In this document: positions 15,281 through 22,695 of the stretch, piece by piece | How the letters are laid out: each line of letters starts with the position of its first letter | Numbering within the stretch: position 1 is the first letter of the stretch | Assembly (NCBI RefSeq): GCF_014652635.1 | Contig: NZ_BMZE01000001.1 | Span: 1,388,166-1,422,402 of the forward strand | Origin: Devosia pacifica | Lineage (GTDB): Bacteria; Pseudomonadota; Alphaproteobacteria; Rhizobiales; Devosiaceae | Reading direction: 5' to 3' | DNA: 34,237 nt | Notes under the pieces: generated by a model | What the model saw: only the letters and a program-made list of their open reading frames with translations | The model's database searches: none | Told to the model about the DNA's origin: nothing | Translations under genes and position numbers: made by a program

Positions 15281-15424
15281 GGGCGGCTCCTTTTTTCAAT
15301 TGCACCCAGCGGCATAGAGGTCGTCCGACATTAAGCATTGCTCCGAGGTCTGGAAACCGCGTCGCGAATTCAAGACCAACATCATAGTCCGGAACGCACC
15401 GCGAGAGCCAAAGCCGCCATTCAG

Positions 15425-15446
15425 CTTTCCACCCCATTCCGGTCAT
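15425..15446. repeat. dispersed 22-bp intergenic repeat, copy A
   Basis: Begins CTTTCCACCCC and ends CCGGTCAT. Matching copies occur at 18021-18042 and 27551-27572, all on the same strand and all outside genes. On the other strand such repeats give short spurious peptides of the MTxMGxKA kind, familiar from alphaproteobacterial genomes. Confidence 0.6.
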
Positions 15447-15540
15447 CAATGGCCATCGCAGTCGCAATGCCGAAGGCTTCCACCTCCGGTGGCGCCTTCG
15501 CGGCCTTCAAAAGGGCTTGCTGACAGAAAAGGGGAGATCA

Positions 15541-15569
15541 AAAAGAAAAAGCGCTCATTCGAGCGCTTT
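15541..15569 (-). terminator. Rho-independent terminator of the SNase operon
   Basis: Read on the minus strand: AAAGCGCTC-GAAT-GAGCGCTTT followed by TTCTTTT. The 9-bp stem and T-rich tail fit an intrinsic terminator for the leftward genes ending at 15766. Confidence 0.8.
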
Positions 15570-15765
15570 GGAGAATCGTTGGTTGCGGGGGCCTGATTGC
15601 ACCGAGAGTAGAATTACTCAAAGCCCGGATTTCCTTGGCAGTTCATGTGAAGGATTGCGAGGGCCGCATTTATCTTCCCATTCCTATTACAGCTGTTACA
15701 GTTACAGAAGCCGCCAATTAAGGTAGCGGGAGCGCCGGGGTACTGGAGGAATTATCGTTGGGGCT

Positions 15766-16266
15766 CTACAGCCGAAGCCGACCTTTCTGGCGCGCATCGG
15801 CTCTCCAGAGCTTTCTACGTGCATCAGGCTGTTCAAGATGGGTGTACTTGCCACCGGAGAACTTGGGCCAGTCTATCGCGAGCCCGCATCGGACCAATTC
15901 CGCAGCAATATCGCGGCCATCAGGCAGGAAACACTGTGCGACTACCCGATCATATGAAAGCTCTGGCAGTATGTGAGCGGTGATCGTTCGACCTTTGCAA
16001 AGCCGGACAAGTGCCCATTTCGACTGCTTACCATGGGGATGATCGAGTTCCGGCGCATCAATGCCGGCCAGTCTGATCCTTACATCGTTGATAACGATGG
16101 TATCGCCGTCAATGACCCAGCAACGCCCCCGCAAGATGGATTGCACAATCGCATGGCGATGGTCGTCGCCGAAGCGAGGTTCCACCCGTCGCTCTTGCGC
16201 CCACGGAGAGACGCGGCTTCCACCTTTTAGACGAAGGACAATGATGCGCCACAGCCTACTGAGCAT
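15766..16266 (-). CDS. thermonuclease (SNase)-family nuclease
   Basis: A 166-residue protein with the SNase fold signature VIDGDTIVINDVRIRLAGID (about residues 51-70) and a later YDR. These supply the calcium-binding aspartates and both catalytic arginine positions of staphylococcal-type nucleases. The first 45 residues are basic and have no clear signal peptide, though a hydrophobic WRIIVLRL lies at the start, so location is uncertain. The start is five bases after the stop of the NYN gene, making it the last gene of a leftward operon that ends at the terminator at 15541. Confidence 0.85.
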   Translation of the reverse strand: MLSRLWRIIVLRLKGGSRVSPWAQERRVEPRFGDDHRHAIVQSILRGRCWVIDGDTIVINDVRIRLAGIDAPELDHPHGKQSKWALVRLCKGRTITAHILPELSYDRVVAQCFLPDGRDIAAELVRCGLAIDWPKFSGGKYTHLEQPDARRKLWRADARQKGRLRL

Positions 16267-16271
16267 GTCGG

Positions 16272-17024
16272 TCAGCTCTTCATCCTCGGCTTCTTGGTTG
16301 TCCTCGGCTTCATTCTGATGCGCATGGCCATCCCCTCAGGATGATCCAGTTCAAAATCGGCGATCTTGCGGACGAGGTCGCTCAATTTCTTCACACCGAA
16401 ATTGCGAGGGTCGAAATCGGATGCGAGATTGGCAAGCCTGTTGCCAACCACTCCCAACGGAACCCATCCGTCATCAGTTTCCATCTCGTTGATGATCTTG
16501 CGGATCAGCGACGTGGCTTGATTGGGTGACTGAAGCGGTTTTCCACCGGCGCTCTCAACTTCGACATTGGCCGGAGCGGTGGGCAGAAGGTTCTCCGTAT
16601 ACACGAAACGGCGGCACGCCTGCCGGAAGCTCTCGGGTGTTTTGCGCTCCCCGAACCCGTACACGTCTACGCCCTGTTCGCGAATACGAGCCGCCAATCG
16701 AGTGAAATCGCTGTCTGAGGATACAAGGCAGAAACCGTCAAACCGACCACTGTGCAGCAAGTCCATCGCGTCGATCACGAGTGTGATGTCAGAAGCGTTT
16801 TTGCCTGTGGTGTATGCAACCTGATGCTGGGGAATGATGGCGTGCTGCGAGAGAATATCGGCCCATGCCTTTGAGCGTGAATTCGAAAAATCACCGTAAA
16901 TTCGACGGACGCTCGCTTCGCCGATCTTGGCAATCTCGTCAAAAAGCCCGTCAGCGATTTTGGCCGATGCGTTGTCGGCGTCGATCAGTATGGCAAGACG
17001 TGGCAGGCGTTGTTCAGCGGCCAT
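16272..17024 (-). CDS. NYN-domain ribonuclease-like protein with OST-HTH/LOTUS domain
   Basis: A 250-residue LabA/DUF88-type protein. Residues 1 to about 150 form a PIN-like NYN domain with the acidic residues of ILIDADNAS (12-20), DITLVIDAMD and LVSSDSDFTRLA. Residues about 170-240 (LIRKIINEMETDDGWVPLG...) look like an OST-HTH/LOTUS RNA-binding domain. Such proteins are thought to cleave or bind RNA. GAGGTG precedes the ATG. It follows a secreted-protein gene by nine bases and precedes an SNase gene by five, so three genes form one operon with two nuclease-type products. Confidence 0.88.
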   Translation of the reverse strand: MAAEQRLPRLAILIDADNASAKIADGLFDEIAKIGEASVRRIYGDFSNSRSKAWADILSQHAIIPQHQVAYTTGKNASDITLVIDAMDLLHSGRFDGFCLVSSDSDFTRLAARIREQGVDVYGFGERKTPESFRQACRRFVYTENLLPTAPANVEVESAGGKPLQSPNQATSLIRKIINEMETDDGWVPLGVVGNRLANLASDFDPRNFGVKKLSDLVRKIADFELDHPEGMAMRIRMKPRTTKKPRMKS

Positions 17025-17033
17025 AGCGGTCTA

Positions 17034-17456
17034 TCACCTCGCAACTGTTACGTGCAATTCCCGACCCACGGAGCCGTACCCTCGTATTTCAACCAGCACC
17101 ATTGCTTGTCCGCTCATGATATCCCGCGCCGCTTGGCCGGTGATCGAGCCGTGTGACAGCATGTTCTCCATAATTGCCCGATTTCCCGCGTTGGCAAAGA
17201 AACTGTCAGGCTGGTCGAAGATGTCCCGGACGCCAAATCGATGGAAGTTGGCGCGATCCTGACGCAGCACTTCCCATGGATTGCCTAATGGCACGCCGGA
17301 TGAGTTGTAGAGATCGTGATAGCCGATCTGGGCCACGTACGCTTCGATCGCATAATTACTGGGTGGCAACGAGCGGATCGTCGACTGCGCGATGCTCGAC
17401 GTGGTGGCCGCTAGTAACATTGCCCCAGCCAACGCAGCTGTAGTAGGAATTTTCAT
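17034..17456 (-). CDS. secreted protein of unknown function
   Basis: A 140-residue protein with a signal peptide (MKIPTTAALAGAMLLAATTS, cleavage near SIAQ). The mature part has motifs such as AYVAQIGYHDLYNSSG and NPWEVLRQDRANFHRFG, and ends with a strand-rich segment (QAMVLVEIRGYGSVG). No cysteines and no lipobox. A G-run (GGGGGG) precedes the start at a usable distance. It heads the operon with the NYN and SNase genes. I do not recognise a family. Confidence 0.7.
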   Translation of the reverse strand: MKIPTTAALAGAMLLAATTSSIAQSTIRSLPPSNYAIEAYVAQIGYHDLYNSSGVPLGNPWEVLRQDRANFHRFGVRDIFDQPDSFFANAGNRAIMENMLSHGSITGQAARDIMSGQAMVLVEIRGYGSVGRELHVTVAR

Positions 17457-17539
17457 GAATGCCCCCCAATGAACTTTCTCCTTATAACGCCCCAGACCTG
17501 ACGCGCTATGAAGATATTACCTCAAATTGCTAAGTATGC

Positions 17540-17871
17540 CCGCAGTTTCAAATTGTTTGGTGCTACGGCGCAGTCGATCAGGGAACGATGCTTGAGCGCC
17601 AAAGTGAAGGCACCGCGAAGGCAAAGAGCAACGGTAGATAACAAGGCCGTCAGCCACTGCTCGGAACGGGAACACTCACATCATTGTCGACGCAAACGGC
17701 TTGGGGGCAACGGAGATTGGATCGTTATTGAAGAATGGTTGCACTTCAGTTTACCGAGTGATGAACCCGGGTTCAGCGGTAAATGCATGGGAGGCTCAAT
17801 CCGGTCACAAAACGGACATGCAAAAAGCAGCAACCAGCGCGGGAAGTGAACAGGATGCCACCGCACGCTGA
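17540..17871 (+). pseudogene. decayed serine recombinase (Tn3-type resolvase) C-terminus
   Basis: No intact frame spans this stretch, but pieces in two frames match a resolvase tail. From 17588, MLERQSEGTAKAKSNGR then a stop and QGRQP resemble the conserved LERQREGIAKAKAEGRYKGR region. From about 17698 another frame reads GLGATEIGSLLKNGCTSVYR, which fits the terminal helix-turn-helix (GATEIAxxLGIGRxSVYRVL), and continues to a TGA at 17869. The piece before 17588 may hold the end of the catalytic domain. At least one stop and one frameshift show it is dead. It marks past transposon or plasmid-resolution activity here. Confidence 0.65.
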
Positions 17872-18020
17872 GCAGGCAGGAAACTCAGCCAGATTCCGAA
17901 CAGGCTCCAGCAACCACAGAAAAAGGCAGGCTCGACGGCCCATGCCTGCATTTTGTGGGTTACTAACGTGGGGCAGTCAAACCAGAGCACTGCCCAGAAG
18001 ACCACGGATTTAGATTCCCG

Positions 18021-18042
18021 CTTCCGACCCCATTGCGGTCAT
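18021..18042. repeat. dispersed 22-bp intergenic repeat, copy B
   Basis: Begins CTTCCGACCCC and ends GCGGTCAT; same family as 15425-15446 and 27551-27572. It lies in the gap between the resolvase remnant and a secreted-protein gene. Confidence 0.6.
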
Positions 18043-18118
18043 TCCTTGATATTGTGATGACACTTGAAAGCGGTCATTTCGTCGTCAAAATGAATGGGAC
18101 TACGTTCCCGGCCTCCTG

Positions 18119-18514
18119 CTATTTCACCTTCGCGTAGTGATGAGTTAGAATTCCCTGTCTATCGATTGAAAAACCGATTTTTACCCGCCCCTCCGCATGG
18201 AATACATGCCCACTGGAAGTCTGTTCAAATTGCCCCGTCTCAGAGACCTGAGGCAGCATAGGAAGGCATTCAATAGATAGTTGGAGCGGCAGCTCCTCGA
18301 GCAGCATGGCCTCGAAATCGACTACTGAGAAGCTGCTGAAACCAGAGAAGTGTTCGAACGTCAAACTGACTGCTCGGTCGACAGCGTCGATTTCAGCATT
18401 GCAATCTTCATCGATTGGGCTGCCGACAGCCTGGTCGGATGGGAAAGCAATGATGCAGATCGCGACCAAAGCACACAAGAACACGGACCTCGCTGTACCG
18501 AGCTTACTATCCAT
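18119..18514 (-). CDS. small secreted protein of unknown function
   Basis: A 131-residue protein with a hydrophobic leader (SVFLCALVAICIIAFPS) after a short basic start. The mature part has two cysteines (DEDCNAEID and IECLPM) that could form one disulphide, and a strand-rich C-terminus (GRVKIGFSIDRQGILTHH). AGGAG lies 11 bases before the ATG. It is a single gene, with no operon partner close by, and I recognise no family. Confidence 0.6.
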   Translation of the reverse strand: MDSKLGTARSVFLCALVAICIIAFPSDQAVGSPIDEDCNAEIDAVDRAVSLTFEHFSGFSSFSVVDFEAMLLEELPLQLSIECLPMLPQVSETGQFEQTSSGHVFHAEGRVKIGFSIDRQGILTHHYAKVK

Positions 18515-18818
18515 CAGATTTGACTCCTGTTCGACGCCATAGCTTAAACCATCATGGCCGGACCTGGAGCCTTAACACCTCCAAATGGTTAAGTGGGATG
18601 GCGGCGCAAAAGTCTGGACAGCTGCTCAAAACCCGTTGGTCCGTTTTCCACCCCCCAAACTGCCGTAAACCGCGTTGGGCAGACGTAGGCACACATTTTC
18701 AAGCCTGCACAACCGAAACGTAAGCCTGCGGTGAGGGCCGCCGCCTTGGCTTGAGCGGCCGATCTGGTAGCAAGCTATTGCTATGGATATCCTTACATGT
18801 GGATTGCGATTCACTGCC
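18515..18818. other. gene-free stretch
   Basis: About 300 bases without a supported gene. A partial, poorly matching copy of the dispersed repeat (TTTTCCACCCCCCAAACTG) lies near 18645-18665. Otherwise nothing notable is seen. Confidence 0.4.
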
Positions 18819-19249
18819 TCAGCTGCACCACCACTCTTCGCCATCTGGCCACCATCGTGCCAAACCTTCTGCAACGAGGATTTCCCCCACATCAATGCCC
18901 TCGATCAGTATGGTGCCGATTTCGCGTCCATAACTTCCCTGCTCGCCAGATAATGCAATTCCCAGGAGCGTGTGTTGAGCAGTTCTACGAGTCGATCCGA
19001 TGCTTGGTCGGCCAATACCTTCTCACGTTCACCCCCACAAATCTGCGATTGAGGCTCGGGCGTGTCGTAGCCCTCCATCCTGACGTTGATACCCTCGATC
19101 CAGATCGTGTCGCCGTCGACCACACACGTCTTGTCCGAGGTATTGGGCTGGCCTGGTCGACACTTCTCCCAATTGATATCTCGTGCAGGTGCGGGGGAAG
19201 CGAACGTCACGACCATCGCGATCAACGATATGAGAAAGGTTAGATTCAT
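18819..19249 (-). pseudogene. frameshifted SNase-family secreted nuclease
   Basis: The first frame (19249-18905, 114 residues) has a signal peptide ([20 protein letters not shown]) and the SNase signature VVDGDTIWIEGINVRMEGYD with TPEP. It then ends abruptly after WELHYLASREVMDAKSAPY. In another frame from 18932 the family sequence resumes: YGREIGTILIEGIDVGEILV, then EGLARWW to a stop at 18819. One inserted base (or two lost) near 18930-18937 explains this and would remove the conserved catalytic tail. It could be a true pseudogene or a sequencing error. The start codon overlaps the Excalibur gene stop (TAATG). Confidence 0.75.
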
Positions 19250-19455
19250 TAACGCAGTGTCTCGCACGCAATGCCGTCATTGTCGGCATCGAGCCTGTGG
19301 GGATCTCCTGGCCGGTTGGCCTCATAAAACGCCTGGGCTTCCTGCCAGGAGCGGAAATCGGAACAGTCGCGATCGCCTGCCTGGGCCAGAGCTGTAACCG
19401 TCGAGGCTGCAACAGATGCAGCGCAAAACGCCAAGACAGTCAGTGTATGTTTCAT
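19249..19455 (-). CDS. secreted Excalibur-domain calcium-binding protein
   Basis: A 68-residue protein with a signal peptide ([20 protein letters not shown], cleavage near ALAQ). The mature part is an Excalibur domain: [18 protein letters not shown] then [16 protein letters not shown], with the DxDxDGxxCE calcium loop and two cysteines. Excalibur domains are often paired with SNase-type surface nucleases, and here the stop overlaps the start of an SNase gene. A GGGGGA ribosome-binding site supports the ATG at 19455; the frame extends eight codons further upstream. Confidence 0.9.
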   Translation of the reverse strand: MKHTLTVLAFCAASVAASTVTALAQAGDRDCSDFRSWQEAQAFYEANRPGDPHRLDADNDGIACETLR

Positions 19456-19593
19456 CTGATATCCCCCAAATTTGAGCACCCAGCTTGGCGATGATGATCT
19501 GGGGAGTCAAACGGGAGGGCGCCACACCCTTAGTGCTTCCTTGACGCGGATCAGCGATCACGCCAGTTTGAGCTTATGTATGGGGACCGGAAA

Positions 19594-19854
19594 ATGGATC
19601 GGCTGGCCTTGTCGCGACAGGTGGTTGCGACCTGGGAAACCATGGGGGGGCCGACCGAGTCCGAAGGCAATCTTCGCATGATCGGCAACGAGGTCGAAAT
19701 CTTGCGTGCCTTCGGGCGTGAGCATCCCGATCGCAGCGCCGAGGCCGATCAACTGGTGTCGCGCTATACGGCTTTGGCCGACAAGATCAGCGCAAGACTG
19801 CACATCGAAGCTCATCCGGCAGCTACTCCATATCGGGCACCGGACCAAAGCTGA
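19594..19854 (+). CDS. hypothetical 86-residue helical protein
   Basis: Begins MDRLALSRQVVATWETMGGP. The composition is charged and helical (EVEILRAFGREHPDRSAEAD), without signal or membrane segment. GGGGA lies nine bases before the ATG at 19594; an ATG at 19576 is an alternative. It converges on the SRAP-linked small gene with a 32-base overlap. No family is recognised. The antisense frame (19932-19558) looks less natural. Confidence 0.45.
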   Translation: MDRLALSRQVVATWETMGGPTESEGNLRMIGNEVEILRAFGREHPDRSAEADQLVSRYTALADKISARLHIEAHPAATPYRAPDQS

Positions 19855-20074
19855 ACAGCACCGTAGGCTCGCCATACTCGCCGATATCGGGCTTGGCTTC
19901 GCGTGACCATGCAATGACAGCCGGGTAGGCATTTACCAAAGAGCCCGCTTCGATCTTGGCACGCCCCTCGTTCTGGAATTCTCTGGGCTCAAATGCCGGG
20001 CGCATCCCCCCTTCCCCATCGTCCTCGAACGCCATCACCACGATCAGTTTGCTGGGCGTTGTCGCCTTTTCCAT
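19823..20074 (-). CDS. conserved small protein of the SRAP operon
   Basis: An 83-residue protein, MEKATTPSKLIVVMAFEDDG followed by AFEPREFQNEGRAKIEA, AVIAWSREAKPDIGEYGEPT and VLFSFGPVPDME. I recall similar proteins in alphaproteobacteria next to damage-response genes, always uncharacterised. It is acidic and probably cytoplasmic. The last gene of the leftward SOS-box operon, it overlaps the preceding gene's frame by 86 bases, which is unusual and may reflect a frameshift in that neighbour. Confidence 0.65.
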   Translation of the reverse strand: MEKATTPSKLIVVMAFEDDGEGGMRPAFEPREFQNEGRAKIEAGSLVNAYPAVIAWSREAKPDIGEYGEPTVLFSFGPVPDME

Positions 20075-20252
20075 TCAGGTATCTTTCCAGTTCTGCAATC
20101 AACGCCAGGCAAGTCTGTTCACCAATATCGGCATTCTCGGCTTCACGCCAACGCGCCGGCACGCGCCGGAACGCCTCCAGCCGCTTTCGGTAGCGCGCCA
20201 AGAGCCTGCGACGCATGACGATGTTTGGCCCTGACCTCGGCACCATACTCAT
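19989..20252 (-). CDS. small conserved basic protein of the SRAP operon, C-terminus possibly frameshifted
   Basis: An 87-residue frame whose ATG overlaps the SRAP stop (ATGA). The part MRRRLLARYRKRLEAFRRVP with REAENADIGEQTCLALIAEL and ERYLNG looks natural and helical. After ERYLNGKGDN the frame runs on as Arg/Gly-rich sequence (RGDGVRGRWGRGDAPG) that overlaps the next gene. The genuine protein may end near ERYLNG, with a small mutation having removed its stop. Function unknown; it is presumably induced with SRAP. Confidence 0.6.
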   Translation of the reverse strand: MSMVPRSGPNIVMRRRLLARYRKRLEAFRRVPARWREAENADIGEQTCLALIAELERYLNGKGDNAQQTDRGDGVRGRWGRGDAPGI

Positions 20253-20923
20253 GCCGCTTCATCCGCTTTTTGTCCCACTGCGACGATCTTCAATGCACCA
20301 TCGGAAAGAGGGCGTTGGAGTTTGACTGCGTCTTCCCATGGGGCCGTTAGCCAGGTCTCGATCTCTTCTGGTGTCGCTAAAATGACAGGCATCGCCTTGG
20401 GATGAATGGCTGCGACCTCGGCATTGGGGTCACAGGTCAGAAAGCCATAGAGATCGGCAGTCACCTCGCCTTCCTTTATCTTGCGGGTCGACGTCCAGGC
20501 CATGACGTGAATGCCGGCAAAAACCGCGAGCGGTCGACTCTCATCCAGCGCAAACCATGTATCGCCTCGCTTCTTGCCGTCAGTGCCCGGTGAATGATCA
20601 AACTCGGAAAAGCTCGTAAACGGCACCAAGCAGCGATGTTCGGTGCCCAGCCATCGGCGCCAGTGTGGACTCTTAATGTTTCGGATGTTGGTGACGCCAG
20701 GGTCGGTCTTTTTCCCCTTGAGCACAAATTGCGGGCTCGGCATCCCCCATCTGGCCATGGCCAACTCACGTCCCCCGGCGACGTTGCGAACAACAGGTGC
20801 CGCATAGTCGGGGAAGATGCCCGGCAATGGCGCCATGTTTCCGACGCTGTCGGACACAGACATGGCGTGCGTGAGATCAATCACCGACTGGCGGGCCGAG
20901 GTGTGGCTGTAGAGATTGCACAT
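20249..20923 (-). CDS. SOS response-associated peptidase (SRAP/HMCES/YedK family)
   Basis: A 224-residue SRAP-domain protein. Cys2 (MCNLYSH) becomes the N-terminal residue and forms a thiazolidine link to abasic sites in single-stranded DNA. The conserved TNIRNIKSP, the glutamate of PFTSFSEF and the histidine of IHPKAMPVIL complete the active site. The family shields abasic sites during replication and can act as an autopeptidase. An alphaproteobacterial LexA-type box 54 bases upstream is shared with the divergent DinB operon, so both should be induced by DNA damage. Confidence 0.93.
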   Translation of the reverse strand: MCNLYSHTSARQSVIDLTHAMSVSDSVGNMAPLPGIFPDYAAPVVRNVAGGRELAMARWGMPSPQFVLKGKKTDPGVTNIRNIKSPHWRRWLGTEHRCLVPFTSFSEFDHSPGTDGKKRGDTWFALDESRPLAVFAGIHVMAWTSTRKIKEGEVTADLYGFLTCDPNAEVAAIHPKAMPVILATPEEIETWLTAPWEDAVKLQRPLSDGALKIVAVGQKADEAA

Positions 20924-20976
20924 GATCGCCTCCTTCCTCTCTGATCACATCTTAAAAATGCGCGCAGCGCAATCTT

Positions 20977-20991
20977 GTTCTATCTTTGTTC
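20977..20991. promoter_or_regulatory. LexA/SOS box shared by SRAP and DinB operons
   Basis: A perfect alphaproteobacterial LexA site GTTC-TATCTTT-GTTC. It lies 54 bases from the SRAP start (leftward) and 46 from the Cys-rich gene before dinB (rightward), so one repressor site would govern both. Confidence 0.85.
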
Positions 20992-21036
20992 TCGTTTTAT
21001 GACTCGCAGTCTCGTCGCTGTGAATCGAATACGACC

Positions 21037-21450
21037 ATGTTCAAACAAACCGACACCATTGCAGCGTTTGGACCTCCGCTTCTGGTTATCGAATGCGTCC
21101 AGTGCAACCGGCGCGGCCAGATGCAGCTGCACACGGTCGTGCGCCGGTTTGGCATGATCACCATTGCCGATCTCCTAAGGCGCGTGGCCGAGGACGGCGG
21201 CTGCCCATTGGTCGCCAGAAACCAGTGCACGGCGATTGTGCAGCCGACACCAGTCACTTACTGGGCAAAACTCTCTAATGCGCAGGACAATGGCTGGCGC
21301 CCAGTCCTTGTGTGTCAGCGCCGGCACTATGCACTCAAACGGGTTCGGCCCTGCCCTGCCGTCGCTTTGGACCTGACAACGCTTGTCGGAACGACCGTGC
21401 GCACGATCGATCGCGATGAACTGATGTTCATTCAAGATGCTGACCGCTAG
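21037..21450 (+). CDS. cysteine-rich protein upstream of dinB, SOS-controlled
   Basis: A 137-residue protein (MFKQTDTIAAFGPPLLVIEC). CVQCNRRGQ near residue 20 and GGCPLVARNQC about 35 residues later form a likely four-cysteine zinc site. The C-terminal half has further basic/cysteine stretches (VCQRRHYALKRVRPCP). Zinc-mediated DNA or protein binding is inferred. It ends 14 bases inside the dinB start and is the first gene after the SOS box, so it is likely a damage-inducible partner of DinB. No named family is recognised. Confidence 0.7.
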   Translation: MFKQTDTIAAFGPPLLVIECVQCNRRGQMQLHTVVRRFGMITIADLLRRVAEDGGCPLVARNQCTAIVQPTPVTYWAKLSNAQDNGWRPVLVCQRRHYALKRVRPCPAVALDLTTLVGTTVRTIDRDELMFIQDADR

Positions 21451-22579
21451 CCCCCTAAATGCGCCAGGAGCACCGGACGTGGCCGAACCCGAGGTGGGAC
21501 AGGACAGCATACGCAAGATCATCCATGTCGATATGGATGCCTTCTTTGCCTCGGTCGAACAGCGCGATGATCCCGAACTGCGTGGCAAGCCGGTGGCCGT
21601 GGGTGGCGCGAAAAAACGGGGTGTCGTCGCTGCCGCCAGCTATGAGGCACGCCGGTTCGGCGTCCGTTCGGCCATGCCGTCGGTCACAGCGGTGCGCAAA
21701 TGCCCAGAGCTGATCTTCGTCAAACCACGGTTCGAGGTCTATAAAGCGGTCTCGGCGCAAATCCATGAAATCTTCGGACAATACACCGCGCTCATCGAGC
21801 CCCTTTCGCTTGATGAGGCCTATCTCGACGTCACCGAGAATTTTAAGGGCATGGCGATTGCCAGCGAGATCGCCGAAGCAATCCGGGCCAGGATTTTTGA
21901 GGTGACAGGTCTGACCGCCTCTGCCGGGATCTCCTACAACAAGTTCCTCGCCAAGATGGCGTCTGGGCACAACAAGCCCAATGGCCAGTTCGTGATCACG
22001 CCAGCCAAGGGACCGGCCTTTGTCGAAACCCTGCCAATCGAAAAATTCCACGGCATTGGTCCGGCCACGGCAGCCCGGATGAAAGCACTCGGCATCGAAA
22101 CCGGAGCCGATCTCAAGGCAAAACCCATGCCCTTCCTGCAGGAGAAATTCCGATCATCGGGGACCTATTACTATTGGATTGCTCGTGGCGTTGATTATCG
22201 CCGCGTCAAAACCGACCGCATTCGAAAATCGGTGGGTGGCGAGAACACGTTTTTTGACGATGTGCACGACCTATTCGAAGCCAAGGAAAAACTGGCGCCC
22301 ATTATCGACAAGGTCTGGCGCCATGCCGAGGCCAAAGCGCTCTATGGCCGCACGTTGACGCTCAAGGTCAAATATTCCGACTTCGCGATCATCACCCGCA
22401 GCCGCACTATGTCGCACCCGTTGCGGACAAGGGTTGACGTCGAGGCCGTGACCCATGCTCTTCTTGAGCCGGTGTTTCCGGTCACAAAAGGCATCCGGCT
22501 GCTGGGGGTGAGCCTGTCGGGCTTTGCCAACAGTTCGGAGCGAGAGAATAATGCCGAGCAGTTGAGCCTGGCATTATAG
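21437..22579 (+). CDS. dinB: Y-family DNA polymerase IV
   Basis: A 380-residue translesion polymerase. Catalytic acids are in HVDMDAFFASVEQ (near residue 30) and LSLDEAYLDV; the helix-hairpin-helix GIGPATAARMKALGIETG and the little-finger region follow. The end QLSLAL is a sliding-clamp-binding motif. It copies damaged templates with low fidelity during SOS. The first 25 residues (MLTASPLNAPGAPDVAEPEV) are an extra low-complexity leader compared with the usual start at the catalytic strand. It overlaps the Cys-rich gene by 14 bases. Confidence 0.96.
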   Translation: MLTASPLNAPGAPDVAEPEVGQDSIRKIIHVDMDAFFASVEQRDDPELRGKPVAVGGAKKRGVVAAASYEARRFGVRSAMPSVTAVRKCPELIFVKPRFEVYKAVSAQIHEIFGQYTALIEPLSLDEAYLDVTENFKGMAIASEIAEAIRARIFEVTGLTASAGISYNKFLAKMASGHNKPNGQFVITPAKGPAFVETLPIEKFHGIGPATAARMKALGIETGADLKAKPMPFLQEKFRSSGTYYYWIARGVDYRRVKTDRIRKSVGGENTFFDDVHDLFEAKEKLAPIIDKVWRHAEAKALYGRTLTLKVKYSDFAIITRSRTMSHPLRTRVDVEAVTHALLEPVFPVTKGIRLLGVSLSGFANSSERENNAEQLSLAL

Positions 22580-22695
22580 GTTGTGCCATCGATACTGCAG
22601 CGTCCGAGAGTTGCGTGTCCTCAGCTGACGCGCAATAGGATTGAGCAAAAAGCTTGAATGCGCCAGTATCGCTCGAACCGTCCGGAGGGCGGTGC

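Larger units (their letters stand above)
15281..15765. other. gene-free region between nadE and the SNase gene
   Basis: In 485 bases I see no convincing gene. It contains one copy of the dispersed intergenic repeat (15425-15446), a leftward terminator (15541-15569), and TGGTTGCGGGGGC (15580-15592), the reverse complement of a typical tRNA-fMet 3' end with CCA; the rest of a tRNA is absent. A leftward 64-codon frame (15467-15273) overlaps the repeat and is rejected. Confidence 0.5.

Noticed and set aside
15273..15467. 64-codon leftward frame starting MRLRWPLMTGMGWKAE
   Set aside because: It begins inside the dispersed repeat, which gives this kind of spurious peptide in many alphaproteobacteria, and no coding signal is visible.
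15580..15660. possible tRNA gene on the minus strand
   Set aside because: Only the 13-base acceptor end matches; no anticodon, D or T arms can be drawn in the following bases.
17508..17849. 113-codon rightward frame as an intact gene
   Set aside because: The stretch is better explained as a decayed resolvase read in the wrong frame.
19558..19932. 124-codon leftward frame opposite the 86-residue ORF
   Set aside because: It runs antisense through two better-supported genes and has no ribosome-binding site or recognisable motif.
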